Position numbers and translations under genes: made by a program
The notes under the pieces: model-generated
What the model was told of the DNA's origin: nothing
The model's input: only the letters and a program-made list of their open reading frames with translations
Database searches by the model: none
In this document: in pieces, positions 1 to 8,600 of the stretch
Numbering within the stretch: the first letter of the stretch is position 1
How the letters are laid out: the number at the start of each line of letters is the position of its first letter
Assembly (NCBI GenBank): GCA_021810735.1
Contig: JAJZIF010000045.1
Coordinates: 1 to 14,404, forward strand
Length of the DNA stretch: 14,404 bases
DNA from: Acidobacteriota bacterium
GTDB lineage: Bacteria; Acidobacteriota; Terriglobia; Terriglobales; Acidobacteriaceae
Reading direction: 5' to 3'

Positions 1-285
1 TTCCACAAACCGAATGAACTCTCCGGCGGCCAGCGGCAGCGGGTGGCCATCGCCCGTGCTCTGGTCAACCATCCTTCCATCATCCTGGCCGACGAGCCGA
101 CTGGAAATCTCGACTCAAAGACCGGGGCGGAAATCATGGCGCTGATGGACGAGTTGCACGCCGAAGGCAACACCATCATTGTGGTCACCCATGAACCCGA
201 TATAGCTGGCTACGCGGATCGCGTCGTTCACATCCGCGATGGCGAAATTGCCTCGGACGAGGCATCCCCCCGCATCCGCGCTTAG
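1..285 (+). CDS. ABC transporter ATP-binding protein, MacB/LolD type (3' part only)
   Basis: This is the C-terminal part of an ABC ATPase gene whose start lies before the window; the frame is open from base 1. It powers a MacB/LolD/FtsE-class exporter or lipoprotein-release system at the inner membrane by hydrolysing ATP. Visible motifs in order: the ABC signature LSGGQ (codons from about base 19), the Walker B stretch [13 protein letters not shown] with catalytic Glu, and the switch histidine in VVTHEPD. The wording around Walker B and the H-loop ([23 protein letters not shown]) is typical of the MacB family. The Walker A part is outside the window. The permease gene is not visible; it may lie upstream. 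The gene ends in TAG, with a hairpin just beyond it. Family assignment is secure; the transported substrate cannot be told. Confidence 0.93.
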   Translation, partial: FHKPNELSGGQRQRVAIARALVNHPSIILADEPTGNLDSKTGAEIMALMDELHAEGNTIIVVTHEPDIAGYADRVVHIRDGEIASDEASPRIRA

Positions 286-292
286 GCTGAAA

Positions 293-311
293 AAACCGCA
301 GGCGCCGGTTT
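293..311. terminator. Bidirectional terminator-like hairpin between convergent genes
   Basis: Arms AAACCG (293-298) and CGGTTT (306-311) pair perfectly around a 7-base loop. On the minus strand the arm runs into six U residues (CGGTTTTTTC). On the plus strand it is followed by CGTCTTTTCC. It sits between the ABC ATPase stop (285) and the stop of the minus-strand small gene (325), so it could end both transcripts. The stem is short (6 bp, half A-T), so strength is uncertain. Confidence 0.45.
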
Positions 312-324
312 CGTCTTTTCCCGT

Positions 325-582
325 TTATTTCTGTTCAGGTTTCCACACATAGAGGAATTGGCCGTCACTGGAGGTGGCGATATCGATCTCTTTTTGCCGA
401 GATGCGCGACTCAATGCTGCGCGGATGTTCTCTTTGGTGTCTGGAAGGGCAGAGAGGGGAATCTTCAGTGCAGAACCCTTCTGTAACTGGCGGATGTCAT
501 TCAGCAGCAGTTCGACAATCTGCTTATGTTTTCCATCTCGGCCTTTGGGAACGTCGACCTGCAGCACAGATTCAAATTTCAT
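325..582 (-). CDS. Small hypothetical protein, 85 aa
   Basis: I do not recognise this protein. I chose the ATG at 582 (reading MKFESVL) over an ATG ten codons further upstream, because AGGGGGG lies just before it at Shine-Dalgarno distance (586-592 on the plus strand). The product is about 85 residues and charged, with no membrane segment or signal peptide. Its second half, a helix-like Arg/Ala stretch (NIRAALSRASRQK) followed by a strand-like end (GQFLYVWKP), loosely resembles a small winged-helix or similar nucleic-acid-binding module; this is only a resemblance. It converges on the ABC ATPase gene and is divergent from the response-regulator gene. Good ribosome-binding site and unbroken frame argue that it is real. 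Confidence 0.7.
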   Translation of the reverse strand: MKFESVLQVDVPKGRDGKHKQIVELLLNDIRQLQKGSALKIPLSALPDTKENIRAALSRASRQKEIDIATSSDGQFLYVWKPEQK

Positions 583-618
583 TGTCCCCCCTGGCGACCC
601 AATGAAGAACATATTTCA

Positions 619-624
619 AGTATA
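619..624 (-). promoter_or_regulatory. Possible -10 box for the small minus-strand gene
   Basis: TATACT on the minus strand lies about 36 bases upstream of the ATG at 582, giving a leader of roughly 30 bases. No good -35 box is seen at 17 bases; GTGACG at 19 bases is the nearest. Two AAACGT copies lie just upstream (648-662 area). Weak evidence. Confidence 0.25.
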
Positions 625-794
625 GAGACAATCGTCGCGTAAACGTCACGCAAACGTAGAAATAATCCAGCGCAATCGACGGGAAAGCCGCCAGCAAACT
701 CCACAAGAACGTACTGTCTCGTCTAAATTAGTGCTTTCAAAAGATTTAACCCGTATGGATGGAACGCTGCTACGTTTCAAACAGAGGTACCACG

Positions 795-1298
795 ATGTCT
801 AAGGAAACGAATTTCGAAACGGTGCCATTGGCTGAATTGTCCGCAAAGGGCATAACTCCGGACGATGGGCAGCCGAAATCGATCGTCCTGGTGGTGGATG
901 ACGAGGTCGTCATCGCCGATACGCTCAGCACCATCCTGAATCGGAGCGGTATTACGGCCATGACCGCGTATGACGGAAAAACTGCGCTCGATATCGCGAG
1001 GATGATTCCTCCCGATCTGCTGCTGACCGACGTGGTGATGCCCGATATGAGCGGCATCGACTTGGCGGTTTCCATCATGGACATCGCGCCGAATTGCAGA
1101 GTACTGCTTTTTTCCGGACAGGCCGCAACCAAGGATTTGCTGGCTACGGCCCGCGATGCGGGACGGGATTTCGCAATCATCGCGAAACCCATCCATCCAA
1201 GACAATTGCTGGCGCATGTTTCTGAAAGTTTGGAATCGCCAATGCCAATCGTTTTGGAGAATGGGCGCGATGCCGATCTCCCAATGCGCGCTTCGTAG
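795..1298 (+). CDS. Single-domain response regulator (CheY-like receiver)
   Basis: A 167-residue stand-alone receiver protein that would be phosphorylated by a histidine kinase. An upstream ATG at 759 is in frame, but the ATG at 795 is preferred because AGAGG (783-787) lies 7 bases before it. An N-terminal extension of about 28 residues precedes the receiver fold. Key residues are all present: acidic pocket D35 D36 E37 (VVDDE), phosphoacceptor D79 (LLTDVVMPDMSG), switch S107 (LFSGQ) and K131 (AKPIHP). After the receiver only a short tail remains, so there is no DNA-binding or enzymatic output domain; it probably acts through protein contact or as a phosphorelay step. No kinase gene is nearby, so the partner is unknown. 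Directly downstream lies a peptidase gene fragment. Confidence 0.9.
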   Translation: MSKETNFETVPLAELSAKGITPDDGQPKSIVLVVDDEVVIADTLSTILNRSGITAMTAYDGKTALDIARMIPPDLLLTDVVMPDMSGIDLAVSIMDIAPNCRVLLFSGQAATKDLLATARDAGRDFAIIAKPIHPRQLLAHVSESLESPMPIVLENGRDADLPMRAS

Positions 1299-1354
1299 GA
1301 AACAAGAGACTGGCAACAGCGCAGATCGGCCTGCCTTCGTCGAACAACCAAAAC

Positions 1355-1591
1355 GTGCCGGACAAGGTGATTGCGCTTGATTTCTTTTCGCGGTTCAACA
1401 TGTACAGTCCGGTGGACGGTCCGATAGCGATGCGCTATCGCCGCAGCGTGCTGGAGCCAGGCGCGACCAAGCCCGCATCTGCGCTGGTCAAAGACTTCCT
1501 GGGTCGGCCCCAGAATATTGATGCGCTGAAAGCATGGATGAACGTGGAGTTCCAAACCGCGCCCGTTGCCAAGCCAACATTTGGCCAGTAG
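1355..1591 (+). pseudogene. 3' remnant of an M3 (thimet-type) zinc oligopeptidase gene
   Basis: The 78-codon frame from a GTG at 1355 matches, from about VIALDFFSRF onward, the C-terminal end of M3 family oligopeptidases, including the characteristic AMRYRRSVLEPG and LVKDFLGRPQN stretches. These enzymes are normally near 600-700 residues with a zinc site HExxH; that catalytic part is absent here. The frame stays open upstream into the end of the response-regulator gene, but that translated part (for example NKRLATAQIGLPSSNNQN) does not look like the family, so the homology breaks near 1358. No convincing ribosome-binding site precedes the GTG. The best reading is a truncated gene, broken by deletion or insertion next to the response regulator. 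It cannot be an active peptidase. Confidence 0.75.
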
Positions 1592-1634
1592 AAACGTGAA
1601 GCGTGGCCGCCCTTGTTACACTAGGGGCTGACAT

Positions 1635-3011
1635 ATGTTTGAAAACCTCTCAGAAAAACTTCAGCGCACCTTCAAGAACCTGCGCGGGCAGGGCACCCTC
1701 ACCGAGGAAAACATCGGAGAGGCGCTCAAGGAAATCCGGCTCGCGCTCCTGGAAGCCGACGTCAACCTGAACGTCGTCAAAGACCTGATCGAGCATATCC
1801 GCGCCAAGGCCCTCGGCCAGGAAGTGCTGACCGCGCTTTCCCCCACGGAGCAGGTCATTAAAATCGTGCGCGACGAGCTGATTGCGATGCTGGGCACGGA
1901 CACCGCGCGCTTCAAATTTGCATCGCAACCGCCGACGGTCATTCTGATGGCCGGGCTGCAAGGCTCCGGCAAGACCACGACCTCCGGCAAGCTGGCTGCA
2001 TGGTTGAAAAAAGGCGGCCATCGCCCGCTGCTGGTCTCCGTGGACGTCTACCGCCCAGCCGCGAGGGAGCAGTTGCAGGTGGTTGCCAAGGCCATCGGCG
2101 CCAATCTGTATGAGGGCGATCTAAAGGGTGAGTTCGCGGGGCCGGCCCTGGTCGAGCGGCTGGCCAAGGAAGCCCGTCGAGAAGCGATCATCTCCGGCTG
2201 CGATGTGATGATTGTCGATACCGCGGGCCGCCTGCACATTGACGAAGGCCTGATGAACGAGATGCAGCGGTTGAAAGCGCTGCTGAATCCGCAGGAGATT
2301 CTGTTCATAGCCGATGCGATGACCGGGCAGGACGCGGTCCGCTCGGCAAAAGAATTCCATGATCGCCTCGCGCTCACCGGCATTGTGCTGACCAAGATGG
2401 ATGGCGACGCACGCGGCGGCGCGGCACTTTCTATCCGTCATGTGACCGGTCAGCCCATCAAGTTCATCGGCATGGGCGAAAAGCCGGACGCATTTGAGCC
2501 GTTTCATCCCGACCGCATTGTCAGTCGCATTCTCGGCATGGGCGACATTATGACGCTGATCGAGAAAGCGGAGGAGACGCTCGACCGGAAGAAGTCGGAA
2601 GAATTCGCCAAGAAGGCGTTGATGGGCGATGGCTTTTCGCTGGAGGATTTTCGCGACCAGCTGCGGCAAATCAAGAAAATGGGTTCGCTGCAAAGCATCA
2701 TGAAAATGCTCCCCTCGGTCGGCCCTTTTCAAGGCATGCAGCAGGCTGCCGGCAATGTCGATGAGAAGCAGTTCACCCGCATTGAGGCCATCATCAATTC
2801 GATGACGACCGCCGAACGAAAGAACCACGAACTCATCTCCGGCAGCCGCCGCAAGCGCATCGCACGAGGCTCCGGCACCAGCGTGCAGGAGGTGAACCAA
2901 TTGCTGCGTCAGTACATCCAGATGCGCAAAATGTTCAAGTCCATGGGCAAGGGCGGGGCGGTGCAGCGGCGGCTCATGGGCTCGCTCGCCAACATGCGCA
3001 CGGGCCGCTGA
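1635..3011 (+). CDS. ffh: Signal recognition particle protein Ffh (SRP54 GTPase)
   Basis: A full-length 458-residue Ffh, which binds signal sequences of nascent membrane proteins together with 4.5S RNA and docks to FtsY at the membrane. Domains in order: N domain (about 1-90, starting MFENLSEKLQ); G domain with P-loop GLQGSGKTT (107-115), the DVYRPAAREQ insertion-box region (about 137-146), DTAGR (195-199) and TKMDGDARGG (253-262); then the methionine-rich M domain (about 330-450), with the RNA-binding SRRKRIARGSG (404-414). The ATG at 1635 has AGGGG (1623-1627) 7 bases upstream. The peroxiredoxin gene follows after 5 bases and is probably co-transcribed. rpsP, a frequent neighbour of ffh in other bacteria, is not here. 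Confidence 0.98.
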   Translation: MFENLSEKLQRTFKNLRGQGTLTEENIGEALKEIRLALLEADVNLNVVKDLIEHIRAKALGQEVLTALSPTEQVIKIVRDELIAMLGTDTARFKFASQPPTVILMAGLQGSGKTTTSGKLAAWLKKGGHRPLLVSVDVYRPAAREQLQVVAKAIGANLYEGDLKGEFAGPALVERLAKEARREAIISGCDVMIVDTAGRLHIDEGLMNEMQRLKALLNPQEILFIADAMTGQDAVRSAKEFHDRLALTGIVLTKMDGDARGGAALSIRHVTGQPIKFIGMGEKPDAFEPFHPDRIVSRILGMGDIMTLIEKAEETLDRKKSEEFAKKALMGDGFSLEDFRDQLRQIKKMGSLQSIMKMLPSVGPFQGMQQAAGNVDEKQFTRIEAIINSMTTAERKNHELISGSRRKRIARGSGTSVQEVNQLLRQYIQMRKMFKSMGKGGAVQRRLMGSLANMRTGR

Positions 3012-3016
3012 TCGTC

Positions 3017-3673
3017 ATGTTTCGGCTACAGGACCAACTCGACCAGATCACGGAACAGACCCGGCAGCTGGTGCAGCCGGAGCGGCTCGAGCCCAATGAA
3101 AATGCCGTTGCGGAGTTGTTCGCGAGCGGCATCGAACAACAGATCCTTCCTGTCGGCAACCCGGCGCCGGAATTTGCTCTTCCCGATGCCAATGGCCGCA
3201 TCGTGCGCTCTGCCGATTTGCTGGCGCTGGGGCCGGTCATCGTCAGTTTCTTTCGCGGCCGCTGGTGCCCGTACTGCATGGCGGAACTTGCGGCCTGGCG
3301 CGATTTGTATCCGGAGCTGCGCAGACGCGGCGCGCTGTTCGTAGCCATCTCGCCGCAGACCGTCCATCAGAATAGTTTGTTGCTGCAGCAACATCCGTTG
3401 CCATTTCCAGTGTTGAGCGATGCGGAGTGTGCCGTCGCGGAATGTTTCCGGGTGGCGTATACGGTCCCGGAGTATCACCAGCAGCATTACCGACGCATCC
3501 TGGTCAACATTCCATTCATGAACGGCGATCCATCCTGGCGGCTGCCGCTACCGGCCACATTCCTTCTGCAGTCCGATGGAAGCATTGCGTTCGCCCAGGC
3601 GCACGCGGATTTTCGCGTTCGTCCCGAGCCGGAAGACGTGCTGGCAGCGCTCGATCGCGAACGGTCGCGCTAG
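3017..3673 (+). CDS. Peroxiredoxin-like protein (AhpC/TSA family)
   Basis: A 218-residue thioredoxin-fold protein of the peroxiredoxin-like AhpC/TSA group, expected to reduce peroxides using thiol electrons in the cytoplasm (no signal peptide is seen). The N-terminal 45 residues form a helical lead; then GNPAPEFALPDANG opens the fold. The active-site stretch FFRGRWCPYC (78-87) carries C84 and C87 as a CxxC pair, where classic peroxiredoxins have a single peroxidatic Cys in this loop. FPVLSD and LPLPATFLLQSDGSI are typical later strands. The ATG is 5 bases after the ffh stop, without a clear ribosome-binding site, so it probably relies on read-through translation from ffh. Its stop TAG overlaps the stop of the opposing gene. 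The family is secure; the substrate is not known. Confidence 0.9.
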   Translation: MFRLQDQLDQITEQTRQLVQPERLEPNENAVAELFASGIEQQILPVGNPAPEFALPDANGRIVRSADLLALGPVIVSFFRGRWCPYCMAELAAWRDLYPELRRRGALFVAISPQTVHQNSLLLQQHPLPFPVLSDAECAVAECFRVAYTVPEYHQQHYRRILVNIPFMNGDPSWRLPLPATFLLQSDGSIAFAQAHADFRVRPEPEDVLAALDRERSR

Positions 3674-5352
3674 TAATTCAATCTAAAATGCGGATTGGAG
3701 TTTGTCCCCATGATCTCAATGGGAATATCGGTGCCCGCGCCGTTCTTGGAGAAGAGCGAATCAAGCGGCCTGAGCAACTTTCCCTTCCATCCGCCCACGA
3801 TGCCGGAGATGGGAGACTGCATGCGCGCCCGGCCCGTAAAATCGAACTCGCTGCCGTCCAGCGTATAAATTCCAGCCAATCGGATCTCCGCGCCGGGCAC
3901 GGTGCAAACCAGTTGCGGCAGCTTCAGTTCACCATTCGCCAGCGAAAAAATGCCGTGCATGTTGGCTTGCACATCTTGTTGGCCTGGCAATAATATCCCG
4001 GTTTGATTGTCCATTTCCATAGATTCGGCAGCCTTACCCTGGCTGCGCAGGCTGAGTTGATCCATCTTCTTTTGGATATTCTCGTTGCTGAATGAAATGT
4101 TCTCGACCGCGAATGTCCCCCGTAATTGAAGCTTCTGATTCACCGGCCCTTTGCCAGCCGGCAATGTAAATTTGGTTTTCAACTGGACATTGCCCGTCAT
4201 GACGGGCGGATCGGTTTTCACGCCGAGCCGCAACAGGTCCTCGATGCGCCCTCTATCAATGACGACGTCGAGGTAGATGTCGTGGCCACTCGTGCTCTGC
4301 GCTCGCACCACGTAGCCGCGCGCCGTCAGAGACGTATGCAAAAACTGGGCCCTCACCGGCTGCAGATACGTGTTGCCGTTCATGCCATTCACAATGGCAT
4401 GGAATTGCGTGCGCAGGTCCACTTTGTGCCCGCTCACATCGACGCTGAAGTCGGGAGTATTCGTTGTTCCATCCACGGTGATGGTATTCATCTGGCCCGA
4501 ATATTGCCCCTGAGACGAAAGCATGCCGGTAATTCCGTGGGTCGTGCTCAAATCGGCATGGATAAAGGAGTAGCTGCCGCTCACCGGTGTGTCGGATGGC
4601 TGGTGGGCGTTCCACGGGCCGAAATTCCCGCTGGTGGCAATATCCCCTAGTGGCTTGGGATTAACGAGGTGTGCTTCAAAATGCATCGGGTCGTTCGGTC
4701 CGACCCGCGTCAAGGTCAACGAGTGGATATCAAACTTTAGCGGAATTTTCCCTGGCTTGTCCGTCATGATGGTCAGCACAGCGTTGTCGCTAACGATCTT
4801 GTCGATCACGATCGATATTTTTCGGTGACTTTTTTTCGACTTTGGCATTGCTGAACGCTGATTCTTGGGTGGGATCATCAGCCGCAGCCCGTGGAGTTGG
4901 ACCAGTCCAATATGCAGGGGCGAACGAAACACGTCCAGCAATCCGGCGTGGAAACTGAATTGGCCCACACGAATCTGCGGTGGCGAGGTGGGATCGACGT
5001 TGGAGCGGAGACTGAGATCCTTGCCTTCCACCTGCAGGCCGTTTAAGACGGAAACATCAAATTCGCCAAGCATCACCTGGCTGTCGAATCGTCTGGATAA
5101 TGTCTGGATGACCCGCGCCCGCAGCATGGGCCCCGCATGATGCATCGCATATTGAGCCGCAATCAGGCCTGCGATGAAAAGTCCCGCAGCAAACGCAAGC
5201 ACAACAAGGCCAATTTTCGCGCGTCTGGAAATACCCGGCTTCGGAGGGCTGGTATCTTTGTCTTCTATCACGGTTGGTCGGATGCACAAGAGCGGCTGAA
5301 AGATTCTTCGAGCACAACCTTTCGGGATATGAGTCGAATTAAGACCAAGCAA
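3670..5352 (-). CDS. AsmA-like membrane-anchored protein
   Basis: A long protein (560 residues from a TTG at 5352) with one N-terminal membrane segment (IGLVVLAFAAGLFIAGLIAA) behind a positively charged stretch (GISRRAK), followed by a large, beta-rich, repetitive periplasmic region. That layout, with repeated strand-like units such as LTARGYVVRA and MTGNVQLKTKFTLP, resembles the AsmA/TamB-type group, thought to act in envelope lipid transport or outer-membrane biogenesis; this is inferred from architecture rather than a diagnostic motif. The start is uncertain: neither the TTG at 5352 nor the GTG at 5271 (reading VIEDKDTSPP) has a good ribosome-binding site, and the GTG gives a more ordinary N-terminus 533 residues long. 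The gene stops in the CTAG shared with the peroxiredoxin gene. Confidence 0.8.
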   Translation of the reverse strand: MLGLNSTHIPKGCARRIFQPLLCIRPTVIEDKDTSPPKPGISRRAKIGLVVLAFAAGLFIAGLIAAQYAMHHAGPMLRARVIQTLSRRFDSQVMLGEFDVSVLNGLQVEGKDLSLRSNVDPTSPPQIRVGQFSFHAGLLDVFRSPLHIGLVQLHGLRLMIPPKNQRSAMPKSKKSHRKISIVIDKIVSDNAVLTIMTDKPGKIPLKFDIHSLTLTRVGPNDPMHFEAHLVNPKPLGDIATSGNFGPWNAHQPSDTPVSGSYSFIHADLSTTHGITGMLSSQGQYSGQMNTITVDGTTNTPDFSVDVSGHKVDLRTQFHAIVNGMNGNTYLQPVRAQFLHTSLTARGYVVRAQSTSGHDIYLDVVIDRGRIEDLLRLGVKTDPPVMTGNVQLKTKFTLPAGKGPVNQKLQLRGTFAVENISFSNENIQKKMDQLSLRSQGKAAESMEMDNQTGILLPGQQDVQANMHGIFSLANGELKLPQLVCTVPGAEIRLAGIYTLDGSEFDFTGRARMQSPISGIVGGWKGKLLRPLDSLFSKNGAGTDIPIEIMGTNSNPHFRLNY

Positions 5353-5415
5353 GCAAGAAACAAACCTGATTGCCGGCAGATTTGGATCGTTGTTCGAACT
5401 GCAACACCGAAACCG

Positions 5416-5428
5416 GTGAAATTTTCAC
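5416..5428. repeat. 13-bp perfect palindrome in the AsmA-like gene's upstream region
   Basis: GTGAAA-T-TTTCAC reads the same on both strands. The one-base centre cannot form an RNA hairpin, so if functional it would be a DNA operator for a dimeric regulator. It lies about 65-145 bases upstream of the possible AsmA-like starts, just before the antiporter remnant. Chance occurrence is quite possible. Confidence 0.25.
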
Positions 5429-5449
5429 AAGAATCTTCTGCGGTCGCCA

Positions 5450-5656
5450 ATGTTCGGCAACGGGATGAATCTAAAGGGATCTGGTGGCTTGATCGTATTG
5501 AACATTGCCTACAATGTAGGGGCATTCACCCCAACGCTCTTCACCATGCTGGTCGTCATGGCCCTTGTGACCACGATGATCACAACGCCAATCCTGGATC
5601 TGCTGGGTGTCAAGAATGCTGAGAGAACGACTCAGGATGTAGAGGCGGCTGCTTAG
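5450..5656 (+). pseudogene. 3' remnant of a CPA2/KefB-type cation:proton antiporter gene
   Basis: The 68-codon frame reads GLIVLNIAYNVGAF followed by a hydrophobic helix ending VTTMITTPILDLLG. This is the last transmembrane segment and end of Na+/H+ (CPA2, KefB-like) exchangers, whose full proteins are usually about 380-450 residues or longer with around a dozen membrane helices. Upstream the frame is closed by TGA at 5417-5419, and the codons between do not resemble the transporter. So the whole ion path is missing. No ribosome-binding site is seen before the ATG at 5450. A short one-helix membrane peptide could still be made, but a decayed gene end is the better explanation. Confidence 0.7.
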
Positions 5657-5672
5657 GAAATTCCGCAGCCGC
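5645..5672. other. Strong 8-bp hairpin after infB and the antiporter remnant
   Basis: GCGGCTGC (5645-5652) and GCAGCCGC (5665-5672) pair perfectly around a 12-base loop, which itself holds the palindrome GGAAATTCC. It lies 13 bases past the infB stop, so it may mark the end of the rimP-nusA-infB transcript or protect its 3' end. No U-tract follows on either strand, so it is not a standard intrinsic terminator. Confidence 0.4.
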
Positions 5673-5684
5673 ATCCATTCGTTG

Positions 5685-8600
5685 CTAGGCGGGGGTCAAG
5701 GCTTGGGCAGGCGTATCGACCAGCGCCGTCCCAATGTCGGCAGCGATCTTCTCGGCAGTAAAGGCTTCGATCACATCCCCGACCTTGATGTCGTTGAAGT
5801 TGAAAATGCTGATGCCGCATTCCATGCCGTTACGCACTTCGCTGGCGTCATCCTTGAATCGCTTGAGCGATGCGACCTTGCCCTTGAAAACCGGCACGCT
5901 GTCCCGCAGGACACGCACTTCGGAATCGCGCTTGAACATTCCGTCGGTGACGCGGCAACCGGCCACTGCACCCACCTTCGGGATCTTGAAGACATTGGCA
6001 ACTTCGGCGCGGCCAAGATAATTCTCCTTGATCGTTGCCTCCAGCAGGCCCAACATGGCCTTGCGCATTTCATCCTGCAATTCGTAGATGATCGAGTGCA
6101 GGCGGATCTCGACGCCTTCTTGCGCGGCGAGTTCGGCGGCCTTCCGCTCCGGTCGCACATTGAAGCCGATGACGATGGCGTTCGATGCCGAAGCCAGCAG
6201 AATATCGCTCTCCGTAATGGCCCCGACACCGGAGTGGATGACATTGACGCGCACTTTTTCTGTCGAGAGTCTGGGCAGCGATTCGGCCAGGACCTCCACC
6301 GAACCCTGCACGTCGCCCTTCAAGATGATCGGGAGTTCTTTCACGCCGGCCTGCTTGATCTGCTCTGCCAGACCTTCCAGCGACACCCTCGAGGACTTCG
6401 CCAGCTGCGATTCGCGCTCCTTCATCTTGCGGTATTGGGCGACGTTCTTGGCCTTGTCGCGGTCCGCGACCACAGTGAACACATCGCCCGCATCGGGGAT
6501 GCTTTCGAGTCCCAGGATTTCAACTGGCGTCGATGGTCCCGCTTCTACCATGGCGCGACTACGATCGTCGAACATGGCGCGAATCTTTCCGAAAGTATTG
6601 CCGACGACAAACGTATCGCCCAGATGCAGCGTGCCGTTTTGGATCAGCACTGTGGATACCGCACCGCGGCCGCGATCCAGCTTCGACTCGATGACGGTAC
6701 CCAAAGCTGGCCGGTCCGGCGATGCCCGCAAAGTGCCGACATCCGCGACCAGGCAGATCATTTCCAGCAGCAAGTCGAGATTGATGCGCTTCTTGGCCGA
6801 CACGTCGACAAATACCGTGCTGCCGCCCCATGCCTCCGGTACCAGTCCACGGTCTCCTAGTTGCTGCTTGACACGATCCGGCTGTGCATCCGGCTTATCA
6901 ATTTTGTTGACCGCAACAATGATCGGTACATTCGCGGCCTTGGCATGGTCGATCGCCTCCAGAGTCTGCGGCATCACGCCGTCGTCTGCTGCCACGACGA
7001 TGACGACAATGTCTGTCACCTTGGCGCCGCGCGCGCGCATGCGAGTGAAGGCTTCGTGGCCCGGCGTATCGAGAAATACAATCTCGCGTCCGAATGCCGG
7101 AGAGTCTTCCTTCGCAATCCGGACTTTGTAGGCCCCGATGTGCTGAGTAATTCCGCCGGCCTCGCCCGCCGCCACTTCCGTTTCTCGAATGGCATCGAGC
7201 AGCGAAGTTTTGCCATGATCGACGTGGCCCATGATAGTGACTACCGGAGGACGTGTGACTTCCAACTCGCCGGTCGTCTCCTGCGTCAGCAGGTTTTCCA
7301 GCGCCTCATTGGCCATCTCATCTTCAAAGCTGATGACTTGAGCCTCGGCCCCAAACTGGCGCGACACTTCCTTGATCAAGTCGGTATCGAGCGATTGGTT
7401 GACGGTGACAAAGACACCCCGCTGCAGCAGCGTGGCGATTAGATCTTTCGCGCGCAGATCCAGCTTCTCCGCCAGGTCTTTCACGCTGACGCCGTCGGTT
7501 ACGGTGATCGTGCGGGTGATCGGAACAGGTCCGGTGGGAATTTGCGCTGCGCCGAGACGCGGCGCAACCATTCCCTTCATTGGCCCTTCCTTTGATTTTT
7601 CGTAACGATTGTTTCCGCCGCGCCGTTGTTGATGTCCGCGCGATGGGCGATCGCCGGCGCCAGGCGGTGGCGCCATGCCGGGCGCGCCTCCTACGCCGGG
7701 ACGCGGCGCTCCAAAGCCGGGGCGCCCAGGTACTCCAGGACGCGCGCCAGGCGCGCCCGTGGGATGCTGACGCGTAGGATGCATGGGACGTCGGACACTA
7801 CCGGGTCCCGCTCCAGGACCCGTAGCTGGGCGAGAAGCATAAGGCGCTCCGCCCGTTCCACCCGCTCCCTGCGGACGGGGACGTTCAAAGATCGGCTTGC
7901 CGCGCTGCATTCCGCCCAATGTCTGCGCCGCTCCTGCCGGAGCTGTGTAAGTCGGGCGAGGTCCGGTCTGCGGCATGATCACGCGTTTGGCTGGCGGCCC
8001 TGCAATTGCAGGAGTGCTGGAGGCCACTGCGGACTCTGCGCCGGATGCGGTCTCAGAAACTACGCTGGCACCGGCAGGATGAGGCTGTTCGACGCTCGCC
8101 GCAGGTGCGGTCGAGACTTCGGCATGCGTGGCTGGCGAATGCGGGGTGTGTAGCGGTGCAACAACACCCGCCGTTGGAGCTGAAATCGGCGGCTTGGCCT
8201 CTTGCGGTGTAGATTTCGCGGGCGTTGCGACACCAGCGGCTGCGCCTATCGAGACGGACGTCGGCGGTTTCACAATCACGGGTCCGGCAGGCGGGCGGGA
8301 CGCGATGGCGGGTGTTGGCGTTGCCGGGGTCGAGACGATCTGTGGAGCTTGTCGCGGCAAAGGAACGATTTTTCGCGCGGCAGGCTTGGATGCAGATCCG
8401 GCGCTTGCAGGTACCGCGCCAACGGGGTTTGCGGTGAAAGCAGGCCTGCTAACCGCTGATTGTGCCGCCGAAGCGGGCGCGGGTGAGGTGGAAACCGCTG
8501 TGGATTTCGCCGCAGGGCTGGCGGCCGTCGCAGTGACAGTGGGCCGCTGCGCAACGGTGGCGCCAGAATACGTTCCACGCGGTGCTTCCCGCTGTTCCTT

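Noticed and set aside
770..1555. 261-codon minus-strand frame opposite the response regulator
   Set aside because: Antisense to the receiver domain with all its conserved residues; no ribosome-binding site and no recognisable family.
2121..2900. 259-codon minus-strand frame opposite ffh
   Set aside because: Complete overlap with the conserved G and M domains of Ffh; composition typical of an antisense shadow.
5682..6860. Long plus-strand open frame (392 codons) opposite infB
   Set aside because: It lies wholly antisense to the conserved GTPase and C-terminal domains of IF-2. Its translation is His/Arg/Asp-rich without domain motifs, as expected for a shadow frame in GC-rich DNA.
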